Shown here piece after piece: positions 7,209 to 15,000 of a stretch of DNA of 37,628 bases. The stretch lies in assembly GCA_029856155.1 (NCBI GenBank), contig JAHQWL010000070.1, forward strand, positions 87,740-125,367, given 5' to 3'. Position 1 is the stretch's first letter. Each line of letters starts with the position of its first letter. The stretch is from Promethearchaeia archaeon (GTDB taxonomy: Archaea; Asgardarchaeota; Lokiarchaeia; Sigyniarchaeales; SOKP01). The translations under genes and the position numbers were made by a program. The notes below the pieces were generated by a model. It did no database searches, was not told the DNA's origin, and saw nothing but the letters and a program-made list of their open reading frames with translations.

Positions 7209-8363
7209 TTAATAGGTACCTTTTTCATTTTGTTCAGCCATTTTATCAATTGATTGTATACGTGCTTCTGAATTACCTTCAATAAATTCTTCTGTTAATT
7301 GATAAGCTTCGTCATCACTATATTGTATTGGTGGATGTTTCATAAAATATGAAGAAGGACTATATAATACTCCACCTTGATTTCTATCAAGTGCTATTTT
7401 TAAATATCTTATAGCATCAATTACTACTCCTGCAGAATTAGGAGAATCTTCTACTGATAGGCGTAATTCGAGGTTTATTGGAATGTCTCCAAATATGTTC
7501 CCCTCCATTCTAATAAAACATACTTTATTATCCTTTTGCCAAGGAACCCAATCACTTGGCCCAATATGTATATTTTCATTTTTCAATCTGACCGCAGTCT
7601 GAGATTGAACAGCTTCAGTTTTTGATCGTTTCTTGGAAATTAATCTACGCCTGTCAAGCATATTCAAGAAATCTGTATTACCCCCTGTATTAAGTTGATA
7701 TGTTCGCTTAAGTTTTACGCCTCTTTTTTTGAAAAGATTTGTTAATACGCGGTGTACGATTGTCGCGCCGATTTGAGACTTAATATCATCACCTATTATT
7801 GGTATGTTATCATCTTTAAATCTCTGAGCCCATGTTGGATTACTCGCAATAAATACAGGAATACAGTTTATAAAGCCTACTTTTGCTTTTAACGCACATT
7901 CAGCATAAAATTTTGCTGCTTGCTCAGATCCTACTGGAAGATAATTTATAAGCATATCTGCTTTTGATTTTTTGAGTTCTTGTATTATTTCTTCTTGTGT
8001 TAATTCCTTTTGATCAGATAAAATAAATGTATGTTGTTCATCGTAGGATTGCATGTGATCTGCAAAACTATCCAAGATTTTTCCCATTTTAGTAATAACC
8101 CCTGTATTAGGGATATCTTTATAAAATATTTTTGTGCAATTAGGTGGTTGAAAAATAGCCTTGGACATCTCCTTTCCAACTTTCCTTCGATCAATATCAA
8201 AAACAGCCACAACTTCAATATCTCCTGGTTTATACCCACCAATATCCCAGTGCATTAAGCCTATAGCATCCCTACTTTTTTTATTTTTATAATAGTGTAT
8301 TCCTTGAATTAAAGAACAAGCACAATTACCAAGTCCAGCAATCGCGATTTTAATTTTACTAAT
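7209..8363 (-). CDS. ino1: myo-inositol-1-phosphate synthase with a non-NTG start
   Basis: Converts D-glucose-6-phosphate to L-myo-inositol-1-phosphate with NAD as internal cofactor. The archaeal/actinobacterial form is recognised by MHWDIGGYKPGDIEVVAVFD, ADMLINYLPVGSEQAAKFYA, then KSQIGATIVHRVL and LNTGGNTDFLNMLD. The first ATG (8255) would give 348 residues without the NAD-binding strand and glycine loop. The in-frame DNA upstream encodes exactly this part (KIKIAIAGLGNCACSLIQG), but has no ATG, GTG or TTG between a TAG and 8255. GAGGTG at 8371-8376 precedes ATA (8366) and ATT (8363); I use ATT, which gives 384 residues starting (M)SKIKIAIAG. The ATA at 8366 would add one residue. It supplies the substrate of the IPCT- and DIPPS-like enzymes. 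Confidence 0.92.
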   Translation of the reverse strand: MSKIKIAIAGLGNCACSLIQGIHYYKNKKSRDAIGLMHWDIGGYKPGDIEVVAVFDIDRRKVGKEMSKAIFQPPNCTKIFYKDIPNTGVITKMGKILDSFADHMQSYDEQHTFILSDQKELTQEEIIQELKKSKADMLINYLPVGSEQAAKFYAECALKAKVGFINCIPVFIASNPTWAQRFKDDNIPIIGDDIKSQIGATIVHRVLTNLFKKRGVKLKRTYQLNTGGNTDFLNMLDRRRLISKKRSKTEAVQSQTAVRLKNENIHIGPSDWVPWQKDNKVCFIRMEGNIFGDIPINLELRLSVEDSPNSAGVVIDAIRYLKIALDRNQGGVLYSPSSYFMKHPPIQYSDDEAYQLTEEFIEGNSEARIQSIDKMAEQNEKGTY

Positions 8364-8370
8364 TATTATA

Positions 8371-8376
8371 CACCTC
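8371..8376 (-). promoter_or_regulatory. Shine-Dalgarno motif that sets the MIPS start
   Basis: The minus strand reads GAGGTG, a six-base match to the anti-Shine-Dalgarno end of archaeal 16S rRNA. In-frame codons after it are ATA at one base, ATA at four bases and ATT at seven bases. Counted in the same register, other genes in this window start at a distance matching the ATT, so ATT or the second ATA is the likely initiator. Confidence 0.6.
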
Positions 8377-8438
8377 TCTGGTTTTCGAGTAACAATATTC
8401 TAATTTTAAATAATTTATTTTAACTATCTTTTAACATT

Positions 8439-9269
8439 TTATAATTCCTTCGTATCTGAATAAGTAATGTATCCTGTTGGAGCTAAGCCAAAAGGATAAA
8501 TTTTAGAAGATTTATTAAAAAGTCTTTTTAGTTGATGATAGTTTTTATAATTGTCAATATCTAACCAAATTATATTCGAAAAATCGTAATAACCAACACT
8601 TAAATCTGAATCCAAGGCTGATAGAACAATATCTGTTACTCCAAATCTATTAAAACGTGACTCGACTTTCATACATATCTTTTTAATAGTTTTAGTTTTT
8701 AATATAAATACTCCCATATCTAAACGGTTATAGTAAGTTAAATCTTTTCCAATTTTAAGTATGGATGTATTTTTTCCAACTACTTTTGTTGCATCATCCT
8801 TATCATAATATCCTTTTTTAAACATTGGATCTGTTGCTAAAAGAATATCTTTTTTTTTATAATTTTTTTTGATTTTAGAGAAAATATTTTTCGAAAAAAT
8901 ATGATCAGCCATTGATAGCATAGTATATTCTGAAGAAATTCTATTTAACCCTAAAAAAAGGCTATATCCATTTTCTCTCTCTGGAACCTTATTTTCAATA
9001 ATATCTAATTCAAAATTTTTTAAACCATTTGATAATCGAGTAATAGTTTTTAATATCCTTCTTCTATATCTTAATTTATTGAATATTTTACTAGTCACAA
9101 TCTTTATTTTTATTATTCCTGCATTAATCATTCCAGCGATGATATATCCTAAAATATTGGAGTTATTTAGTTCTAAAAAATACTTTTTCGATCTACTATC
9201 TATAAAATTAAATCGGCTAGAATCTCCTGCTGCTAGAATTAAACCTTCTAATTTATCATTAGTTATCAA
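8439..9269 (-). CDS. CTP:inositol-1-phosphate cytidylyltransferase-like nucleotidyltransferase (IPCT)
   Basis: A 276-residue nucleotidyltransferase of the sugar-nucleotidyltransferase fold. The N-terminal signature is LILAAGDSSRF, followed by the basic SKKYFLEL. The rest follows the IPCT domain as I know it from bifunctional IPCT/DIPPS enzymes: RENGYSL, MADHIFS, ATDPMF, DATKVV, IGKDLTYYNRLDMGVFIL and a final WLDID. The reaction would be CTP plus inositol-1-phosphate giving CDP-inositol and pyrophosphate. The gene is 75 bases downstream of... the next gene in its direction, MIPS, begins about 75 bases beyond its stop, so the two probably share a transcript. Start TTG at 9269 after a GGTGG motif. 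A hexose-1-phosphate substrate is the main alternative. Confidence 0.8.
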   Translation of the reverse strand: MITNDKLEGLILAAGDSSRFNFIDSRSKKYFLELNNSNILGYIIAGMINAGIIKIKIVTSKIFNKLRYRRRILKTITRLSNGLKNFELDIIENKVPERENGYSLFLGLNRISSEYTMLSMADHIFSKNIFSKIKKNYKKKDILLATDPMFKKGYYDKDDATKVVGKNTSILKIGKDLTYYNRLDMGVFILKTKTIKKICMKVESRFNRFGVTDIVLSALDSDLSVGYYDFSNIIWLDIDNYKNYHQLKRLFNKSSKIYPFGLAPTGYITYSDTKEL

Positions 9270-9699
9270 TCATATCCACCTTTTTCATTGAAATTTCTAT
9301 TAAAGGAAAAAAATTTAGATCATTAAAATTTCCAAAATTCATATTTAATTAATATTTTGCCTTAATCAAGTATTCATATTCGCAAAATATTATATTTCTA
9401 ATTTCTAAAAATCTATTGAAATATTTTTGAATTTCTTTCATAATTTAACTCATATTTCAATTATGTTATTAATAAGATTAGTAGGTATATAAGTTTTGGT
9501 CTTTAATGAAAAAAACAAATAACTTTTTAATTAAATAAAAGATCGTTTTAATAATAAATATCTTAATGATAATTTAGCCATTACTATTGATCTATTGGAA
9601 TATGAGCAATTCTCTCATATTTATAGTTTATTGATATTCTTTTTATAGAAATCTAAATTACCTTTATTACTTAAAATTTACTAGTAGATATCGATTATT
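9270..9699. other. 430-base intergenic region upstream of the IPCT and VTT genes
   Basis: A divergent region between the IPCT-like gene (minus) and the VTT protein gene (plus). It holds no clear gene. Two short minus-strand ATG frames lie in tandem: 30 codons at 9349-9441 (begins MKEIQKYFNRFLEI) and 27 codons at 9259-9342 (begins MNFGNFNDLNFFPL), the second overlapping the IPCT start by 11 bases. They could be leader peptides but are short enough to be chance. No strong palindrome was seen. Confidence 0.4.
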
Positions 9700-10548
9700 A
9701 TGACACTAGATGATAATGATGAGCATTTAGAAGATAAGCAATCTTTTTCAGAAAAGTTAAAAAAATACTTCAAAAATTTATTCGATTTTTCGAATTATGA
9801 TGCTAAAACAATCGTGTACATTATTATATTTATTGTCTTAATTGTTGCATCTTTAGTTTTACTATATGTAATATTTTTTGTAGATAATACTATCTTATAT
9901 AAATTTGTCATAATTTGTTTTGTCAATCCCGTTTACAACTTAGGAATTATTGGTATCTTTCTTTTTATAGCCATTATGGGGGTTCAAGGACTTCTGGTTC
10001 CTCTTCCTTCTGAAATTGTGCTTTTAGCGACTGGCATGATTTGGGGTTGGTTTTTAGGAGGTTTGATGGGAATTATTGGTTCAATGGCTGCAGGAATATT
10101 ATGTTATTATGTAAGTAAACGTGGTGGAAGGCCTTTGGCTGAAAAGTTTGTTGGTGAAAAAGCTATTGATATAGCTGATGAATTTATCCGAAAACATGGC
10201 ATCAAGGCAATTATTATAACAAGGTTTATTCCATTTATTCCGTTTGATGTGATATCCTACACTTCGGGATTAGTAGATATAGATATAAAAAAATATTCAA
10301 TAGGAACCTTAATAGGGTCAATCTTTAGAGCATTTTTTTATGCTGCATTAGGTTGGTTACTATTTATGAGATTTAATCTTACCCTTCCCTTAGATTTTTA
10401 TACATTGCCTTTTAACGTAATTATTGCACAATCAAATTATTTCAATGCGATACTATTAATAATCTTAGCAGCTCTTGCCCTAATGATAGTCTTTTATTAT
10501 CTACTAATTAAAAAATTAGAGAAGAAGAGAAACATAAAAAATGAATAA
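9700..10548 (+). CDS. VTT-domain (DedA / TVP38-TMEM64 family) membrane protein
   Basis: A 282-residue polytopic membrane protein. A charged cytoplasmic N-terminus of about 40 residues precedes a first helix (IVYIIIFIVLIVASLVLLYV). The VTT core follows: LLVPLPSEIVLLATGMIWGW, a glycine-rich helix (GGLMGIIGSMAAGILCYYV), the loop VSKRGGRPLAEKFVG, the characteristic ITRFIPFIPFDVISYTSGL, and closing helices. The RFIPFIPFD segment corresponds to the re-entrant arginine motif of the family. Members act in lipid flipping or scrambling, and in eukaryotes as TMEM41/VMP1/TMEM64. The C-terminus is basic (KKLEKKRNIKNE). Start ATG at 9700. The substrate here is unknown. Confidence 0.88.
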   Translation: MTLDDNDEHLEDKQSFSEKLKKYFKNLFDFSNYDAKTIVYIIIFIVLIVASLVLLYVIFFVDNTILYKFVIICFVNPVYNLGIIGIFLFIAIMGVQGLLVPLPSEIVLLATGMIWGWFLGGLMGIIGSMAAGILCYYVSKRGGRPLAEKFVGEKAIDIADEFIRKHGIKAIIITRFIPFIPFDVISYTSGLVDIDIKKYSIGTLIGSIFRAFFYAALGWLLFMRFNLTLPLDFYTLPFNVIIAQSNYFNAILLIILAALALMIVFYYLLIKKLEKKRNIKNE

Positions 10549-10630
10549 GGATGTTAGTTTTTATTAAAACCAATTTATAATATTGTGATATTATTTCTTT
10601 TTTTATATTTTCCTTAAAATATTTTAGCCT

Positions 10631-10804
10631 ATGAATAAGAAGGAAAAACCATCTCAAGAAATAGGGTTTAAAAACTATAACGAATTGAATTTTAAAGAGT
10701 TTTACCGGGCTCTTAATGAAGCAATTTCTGATAATAATATGCAATCTATTTATGAGCTTTCGAAGATTTTCACTAGATATCTATTTAAAAAATTAAATAA
10801 TTAA
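10631..10804 (+). CDS. Small 57-residue hypothetical protein
   Basis: An ATG frame of 57 codons starting MNKKEKPSQEIGFKNYN and ending KKLNN, 82 bases after the VTT gene on the same strand. The body (FYRALNEAISDNNMQSIYEL) looks like two amphipathic helices. At this base composition a stop-free run of this length is unlikely though not impossible by chance, and the residue pattern is protein-like. No family is recognised and no strong Shine-Dalgarno motif is seen, so it may be read from the VTT transcript. Confidence 0.5.
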   Translation: MNKKEKPSQEIGFKNYNELNFKEFYRALNEAISDNNMQSIYELSKIFTRYLFKKLNN

Positions 10805-11038
10805 CATTTTTTTTTGAAAGGGACAAAGGATATTATTGTTCATGTTTCTTGAGAGAATTAATAGTAGAATCTCCCTAGTATATCTTAGATCTTTTTTATA
10901 AAAAACTAACTTTTTTTGTGTACAAAACTTGATTTGTTCGTAACTATAGTATAAAAAATTTTCGTTTTGAGTACTTTTATAAATTTGAAGACTATTCTTA
11001 ACTTAAGTATTAAATAATAAATTAAATGAGGATATATA

Positions 11039-11296
11039 ATGACAGTTAGCGGAGAACAGACAAATTATGAGGAAATTTTGGAGTCTTCTCTAAGAGCCGA
11101 TTTAGAATGGTTAGAACGAGAATTTGAGCTCCTATTTAAATATAAGAAAGAAAAAACCCAAAAAGACATAACTCTTGGTAACCGAATTCTCGATAATGTA
11201 ATTGATAACATTAAAACAAATAATAGCGAAGAGTTACTTAATTTATTAGCTCTAACACTAAATAAAATTGAACATTCCTATCCTGAATTTTTTTAA
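11039..11296 (+). CDS. Small all-helical hypothetical protein
   Basis: An 85-residue acidic protein, MTVSGEQTNYEEILESSLRA at the N-terminus, predicted by eye to be two or three long amphipathic helices (DLEWLEREFELLFKYKKEK, RILDNVIDNIKTN, LLNLLALTLNKIEHSYPEFF). No cysteines, signal or membrane segment. The ATG follows GAGGATATATA, a reasonable Shine-Dalgarno position. It lies in a run of plus-strand genes before the longin-like/winged-helix gene but is separated from it by 262 bases, so operon membership is doubtful. I do not recognise the family. Confidence 0.65.
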   Translation: MTVSGEQTNYEEILESSLRADLEWLEREFELLFKYKKEKTQKDITLGNRILDNVIDNIKTNNSEELLNLLALTLNKIEHSYPEFF

Positions 11297-11558
11297 TTAG
11301 TTTTAATTCTCCGAATTCTATAGTCCATAAATTTATATTATCTACTCAAATTTTAATTTTTAGACTATTCACTTAACTATAAGTGTATGAAATTAAGAAA
11401 AGTTAAGATATTAATAGAATTTAGATTCTTATTTGAAAAAGAAAAAATATTATAATACAGAGATTCATTATTAAAAAGAGAAATAACTAATGTAACTTAA
11501 AAATAATTTATTCTATAGATTAGTAAATTACTAACAGATCATTATAAAAAGCTTAATT

Positions 11559-12644
11559 ATGGAAAGAATCATATTAACTCACTGGAATACATCAACAGGA
11601 CCAGAACCCATTATCCAATATCCTCCAGATAAATCTTTTCCTCCCAAAGATCTTTTTCTAAAAATTTGGGCGAAACATGAATTAAATAAAGAAAATTCTA
11701 TAATTGAATTTGTTCCTGAAAATAGTGAAACTTGTTATCTTTCAATAATACAAAAATTTGAAGGAGAAATCTATTTTCTTATATTAGTTTATAATCAAAA
11801 AGAGATGATTGAAGATATAATAAAAGAATCTCCCGAAATATTAGGTCTTATTAGTAAAAATTTAATAGAATTGATAAATACGAATAAAATTACTCGCACA
11901 ATTTCTGAAGCATTTAACACGATTAGAAATTATTCTAAATTAGATGAAGAAGAAAACCTGATTAACTTCTTTCAAGATCGAATCAAGTATACTATCTTAC
12001 AAATTCTTAGAAAGGGAGTAATATCTAAATCAGGGTTAATAAATATTCTAAAACATGAACATGGTTTCTCTACAGTAAATATTGATTTAATACTAATTTC
12101 CTTCCTTCATGAAAATTTAGTAGTAAAAAAAAATGTACCAGGAAGTAAAGAATGCTATTTTCTATTAAAGGATCTTTCTTGTACTAGGATTCCTCCAAAC
12201 AATTTACCATTAGATCAGATAGATGAAAGTTCTTTAAAAAAATATGGAGAATCTTTAAAAAATTACTATTTTGATTATTACAATGTTTCAGAATTCGAAA
12301 ATAAAACAATTATTCAGACAGTTCTTTTTAATAAAGATGTGTTTCATCTTATAAAAACGCTAAGAGAAAAACTGTTATCTGTAAATGATTGTTTGACTAT
12401 TTTAAGCAATAAGGAAGAACTCTTTACGGAGCTATTAGATAAAAAATTTATTTATGAAGTAAAAGGTTTTGTGTACCTTTTTTCAGATGTTCGATTTATT
12501 AAATTTAAACCATATTACATCATAGAAAAGTTAGCAGAAAGATATAAAAATCAAGATATTTCTTTAAACGAATATATAGCGCATTTAAAGCTATTATCAA
12601 AGCAGATAGTGGAACCCTTATCCATTAATTATGAAATAGTATAA
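11559..12644 (+). CDS. Longin-like domain fused to a winged-helix region
   Basis: A 361-residue soluble protein. The first 110 residues fit the Asgard longin-like pattern: MERIILTHWNTSTGPEPIIQ YPP at the start, a central strand pair (TCYLSIIQKFEGEIYFLI) and a closing helix (ILGLISKNLIELI). Longin folds act as platforms for small GTPases in eukaryotic trafficking and Ragulator/GATOR-type complexes. Residues about 140-220 look like a winged helix (IKYTILQILRKGVISKSGLI ... FLHENLVVKKNVPGSKECYF), and a second, related helical unit follows near 270-320. The pairing of longin with winged-helix regions recalls ESCRT-like or GATOR-like architecture, but that is inference. Its neighbour 0.9 kb away is a small GTPase. 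Confidence 0.65.
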   Translation: MERIILTHWNTSTGPEPIIQYPPDKSFPPKDLFLKIWAKHELNKENSIIEFVPENSETCYLSIIQKFEGEIYFLILVYNQKEMIEDIIKESPEILGLISKNLIELINTNKITRTISEAFNTIRNYSKLDEEENLINFFQDRIKYTILQILRKGVISKSGLINILKHEHGFSTVNIDLILISFLHENLVVKKNVPGSKECYFLLKDLSCTRIPPNNLPLDQIDESSLKKYGESLKNYYFDYYNVSEFENKTIIQTVLFNKDVFHLIKTLREKLLSVNDCLTILSNKEELFTELLDKKFIYEVKGFVYLFSDVRFIKFKPYYIIEKLAERYKNQDISLNEYIAHLKLLSKQIVEPLSINYEIV

Positions 12645-12764
12645 GTAACCCAATTTCTTAATTCCTTTTTTCAACTTTTCTATAAGAAAATAAAGTTATA
12701 TATAGTAAATCATCTAATTTTATACCGTTTATATACATTATATTTCAAAAAAAAGTGATGACAT

Positions 12765-13523
12765 ATGGGTCTTGAATTAGTAGATGTCCTTCAAGGCAGC
12801 TTTAGTCTTGTATTTGTAATTATTTCTCTTATTATTGGAATTACAATCCTCTCTAAATATTCTCAATTTAAAAATCGACTGTATATATTAGTAGGACTTA
12901 GCTGGATCGGCGTTAGCATTCCCTGGGTTCCAGATTCAGTTAGCTTCTTAATGAATATCTTTGTTCAGCAATCACTTCCTGTTGGATTGTATTTTATTAT
13001 CGGTAATGTCTTTTTACCAATAGCTCTTATAACTTGGCTGACAGCATTTACTGACATGATTTACAGAAATGCACAGAAGAAAATATTGATTATTACAATT
13101 ATTCTTTCGATACTATTTGAGATTATATTTTTCACATTGTTCTTTATTGACATAGATTTGATCGGAGTTATTAATCCTAACAGACCTTTTACTGTAGAAT
13201 TTGATATTTTCATAACTGTCTACTTATTACTTATCATCTTAGTTATGCTAATTACAGGAGTTATATTTGCTCAAAAATCAGTTAAGTTAGAAAATCGAGA
13301 CGTACGATTGAAAGGCAAATTACTCCGTGCAGCATTTATTACATTTACTATTGCTGCCATTTTAGATTCCTTGCTTGGTACTATTTTTGAAGATCCCACT
13401 GATCCTCTCTTAGCGATTATGGTTGTGATCGTAAGAATCTTGTTAATCTTCAGCGCTTTGGAATTCTATGGAGGTTTTTTACTTCCCAAGTGGATGAAAG
13501 AGCTATTCATGAAAAAAGAATAA
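12765..13523 (+). CDS. Seven-helix membrane protein of unknown function
   Basis: A 252-residue protein with seven evident membrane helices at about residues 12-30, 42-60, 73-96, 104-128, 146-168, 190-208 and 216-240. Between helices 1 and 2 is a short KYSQFKNR loop; a basic loop (KSVKLENRDVRLKGK) precedes helix 6, and the tail LPKWMKELFMKKE is basic, so the C-terminus is probably cytoplasmic. The seven-helix layout resembles the sensor part of some archaeal and bacterial 7TM receptors, but no kinase or output domain is attached and no retinal lysine motif is visible. GTGATG lies just before the ATG. Confidence 0.75.
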   Translation: MGLELVDVLQGSFSLVFVIISLIIGITILSKYSQFKNRLYILVGLSWIGVSIPWVPDSVSFLMNIFVQQSLPVGLYFIIGNVFLPIALITWLTAFTDMIYRNAQKKILIITIILSILFEIIFFTLFFIDIDLIGVINPNRPFTVEFDIFITVYLLLIILVMLITGVIFAQKSVKLENRDVRLKGKLLRAAFITFTIAAILDSLLGTIFEDPTDPLLAIMVVIVRILLIFSALEFYGGFLLPKWMKELFMKKE

Positions 13524-13525
13524 TA

Positions 13526-13535
13526 TTTTTTTTTT
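13526..13535 (+). terminator. Poly-T transcription terminator
   Basis: A run of ten T three bases after the stop of the seven-helix protein gene, followed by further T-rich sequence. Archaeal RNA polymerase terminates at such runs without needing a hairpin. Confidence 0.5.
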
Positions 13536-13566
13536 CTATTTTTATCTTATATAAATAAAAAATCCG

Positions 13567-14259
13567 TTAGGTTGTTAAGATCGAGGTATCTGAAAATGAT
13601 TTGTCAATTGGGGCTTTACCATCTCCATATATATGATATAATCCACATCTTCTAGCTATCTCATAAAAACTACGATAAATGTCTTTTTCTTGATCAAATA
13701 ATGCACAAGTTTTATATATTAAGGGGTTCCAAATATAAAATTTATTCTTCGGCTCATACCAAAGTTTCTCATTTTTTAAAATCTGAATAAAATCTTCATC
13801 ACTAATCACAGCTTTAAGATCTTGTTTATTTAGCATAACTATAAATGGGATTTCTTTAATAAGTCGATTTTTTGTAATACTTTTTAATTCTAATAAAAAT
13901 TCAAGATTGTCCTCAAAAAATTTTATTTGAGAATCAACTACAAAAATTACAGCATCAGTTTCAGCATCAAGCTTATTAAATACTTTAATTCTTAATGAAC
14001 TGAACCCTTTTTGACCGGCAACTGTATATACTCTATAATATACCTTCCTCTTTTTTGTTGACTGAAAAATTCCTCGGTCAAAATAAAGTGTAGCACCACT
14101 TGTTCTATCGATTTTTTGCAAATCACTAACAGGAACGATTTCCCTATTTCCATCTTTAGTTAACTTATAAAGAGTTTCTAATATAGTAGTCTTTCCTGAT
14201 CCTGCCATACCATAGTATACAATCTTTAGATACGTATTTCCATTTTTTTGTTGAACCAT
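13567..14259 (-). CDS. MglA/Arf-like small GTPase
   Basis: A 230-residue GTPase. G1 is GMAGSGKTT at residues 17-25. Switch I lies near DRTSGATLYFD. G3 is TVAGQKGF, with A-G-Q in place of the D-x-G-Q of Ras, as in MglA-like proteins. G4 is LNKQD. The extended insertion between switch I and G3 (FQSTKKRKVYYRVYTV) is also MglA-like. The C-terminus (DKSFSDTSILTT) has no prenylation cysteine. GGAG lies eight bases before the ATG. It converges with the seven-helix gene and diverges from the HdrC gene. MglA-like GTPases set polarity in bacteria; Asgards carry many, and the role here is unknown. Confidence 0.88.
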   Translation of the reverse strand: MVQQKNGNTYLKIVYYGMAGSGKTTILETLYKLTKDGNREIVPVSDLQKIDRTSGATLYFDRGIFQSTKKRKVYYRVYTVAGQKGFSSLRIKVFNKLDAETDAVIFVVDSQIKFFEDNLEFLLELKSITKNRLIKEIPFIVMLNKQDLKAVISDEDFIQILKNEKLWYEPKNKFYIWNPLIYKTCALFDQEKDIYRSFYEIARRCGLYHIYGDGKAPIDKSFSDTSILTT

Positions 14260-14358
14260 TGAGGGATCTCCGGAGAATAAATAATATTACTTGCGCTTTA
14301 TTCAAATAAATATGATTAATATTTATTAAAACAATTTTCAGAATTAAAAATATTGCAT

Positions 14359-14376
14359 CTTAAAATTATTTTTAAG
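14359..14376. promoter_or_regulatory. Inverted repeat in a divergent promoter region
   Basis: CTTAAAA and TTTTAAG separated by four bases, about halfway between the divergent starts of the GTPase gene (14259, minus) and the HdrC gene (14461, plus). It may be an operator for one or both genes. The arms are mostly A and T, so chance is quite possible. Confidence 0.25.
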
Positions 14377-14460
14377 AATACAATAATTTTTTTACAATGA
14401 ATAATGATTCTCTCATAGAATAAGAAGTTCAGTAATAAAAAGCTAAAAAAAAAAGAAATT

Positions 14461-14985
14461 ATGGATGAATATACTGATTCAGACTGGAACTGGGATTTTT
14501 ATAACGAACTTGTAGATGATGTAGAGGAAAATAAAAATATTATTCAGTGTATTTCTTGTGGAAAATGTGTTGGAGATTGCCCCGCTACAAAAGTTTCTGA
14601 ATTCAATATAAGAAAAATAATTAGTAAGGTTCTTCGAGGAGATAAAAGTGTTTTAAAGGATTCTGATATTTGGTATTGTTATTTATGTGAAAGATGTAAA
14701 AGAGTTTGTCCAAAAGATAATATAAATATCCCATTACTAATTATTAATTTGAGGAATGAAAGCTTTAAAAAAGGATTTGGTCCTCGGTACAATGATTTAC
14801 GTAAATACGTAGAGATGTCAGAAAGATTTTTAACTAACGGTACTGTTTTGGAAGATCCTTTAGATGGTGGATTACCACCGGAACGCATGGAAGAATTAAA
14901 TGAAATTTGTAATTTTGCTCGAATAAAATATGTTTTTAAAGCAAGGAAAAATAAAAGCAAAGCAAAAAACAAAAAAAGATCATAA
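14461..14985 (+). CDS. hdrC: HdrC-like iron-sulfur subunit of heterodisulfide reductase
   Basis: A 174-residue protein carrying two 4Fe-4S clusters of the HdrC type. Ligands are C30, C33, C36, C40 (CISCGKCVGDCP) and C73, C76, C79, C83 (CYLCERCKRVCP). After the clusters comes the expected helical segment (NESFKKGFGPRYNDLRKYVE), and the tail is very basic (KNKSKAKNKKRS), which is longer than usual. HdrC passes electrons from HdrA to HdrB. The HdrB gene begins 15 bases after the stop, so the two form an operon; the matching HdrA lies 11 kb away. Start ATG at 14461. Confidence 0.9.
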   Translation: MDEYTDSDWNWDFYNELVDDVEENKNIIQCISCGKCVGDCPATKVSEFNIRKIISKVLRGDKSVLKDSDIWYCYLCERCKRVCPKDNINIPLLIINLRNESFKKGFGPRYNDLRKYVEMSERFLTNGTVLEDPLDGGLPPERMEELNEICNFARIKYVFKARKNKSKAKNKKRS

Positions 14986-15000
14986 TCGAGATTCAAAAAA

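Noticed and set aside
7209..8255. MIPS starting at the first ATG (8255)
   Set aside because: This would remove the NAD-binding glycine loop, which is plainly encoded in the same frame upstream.
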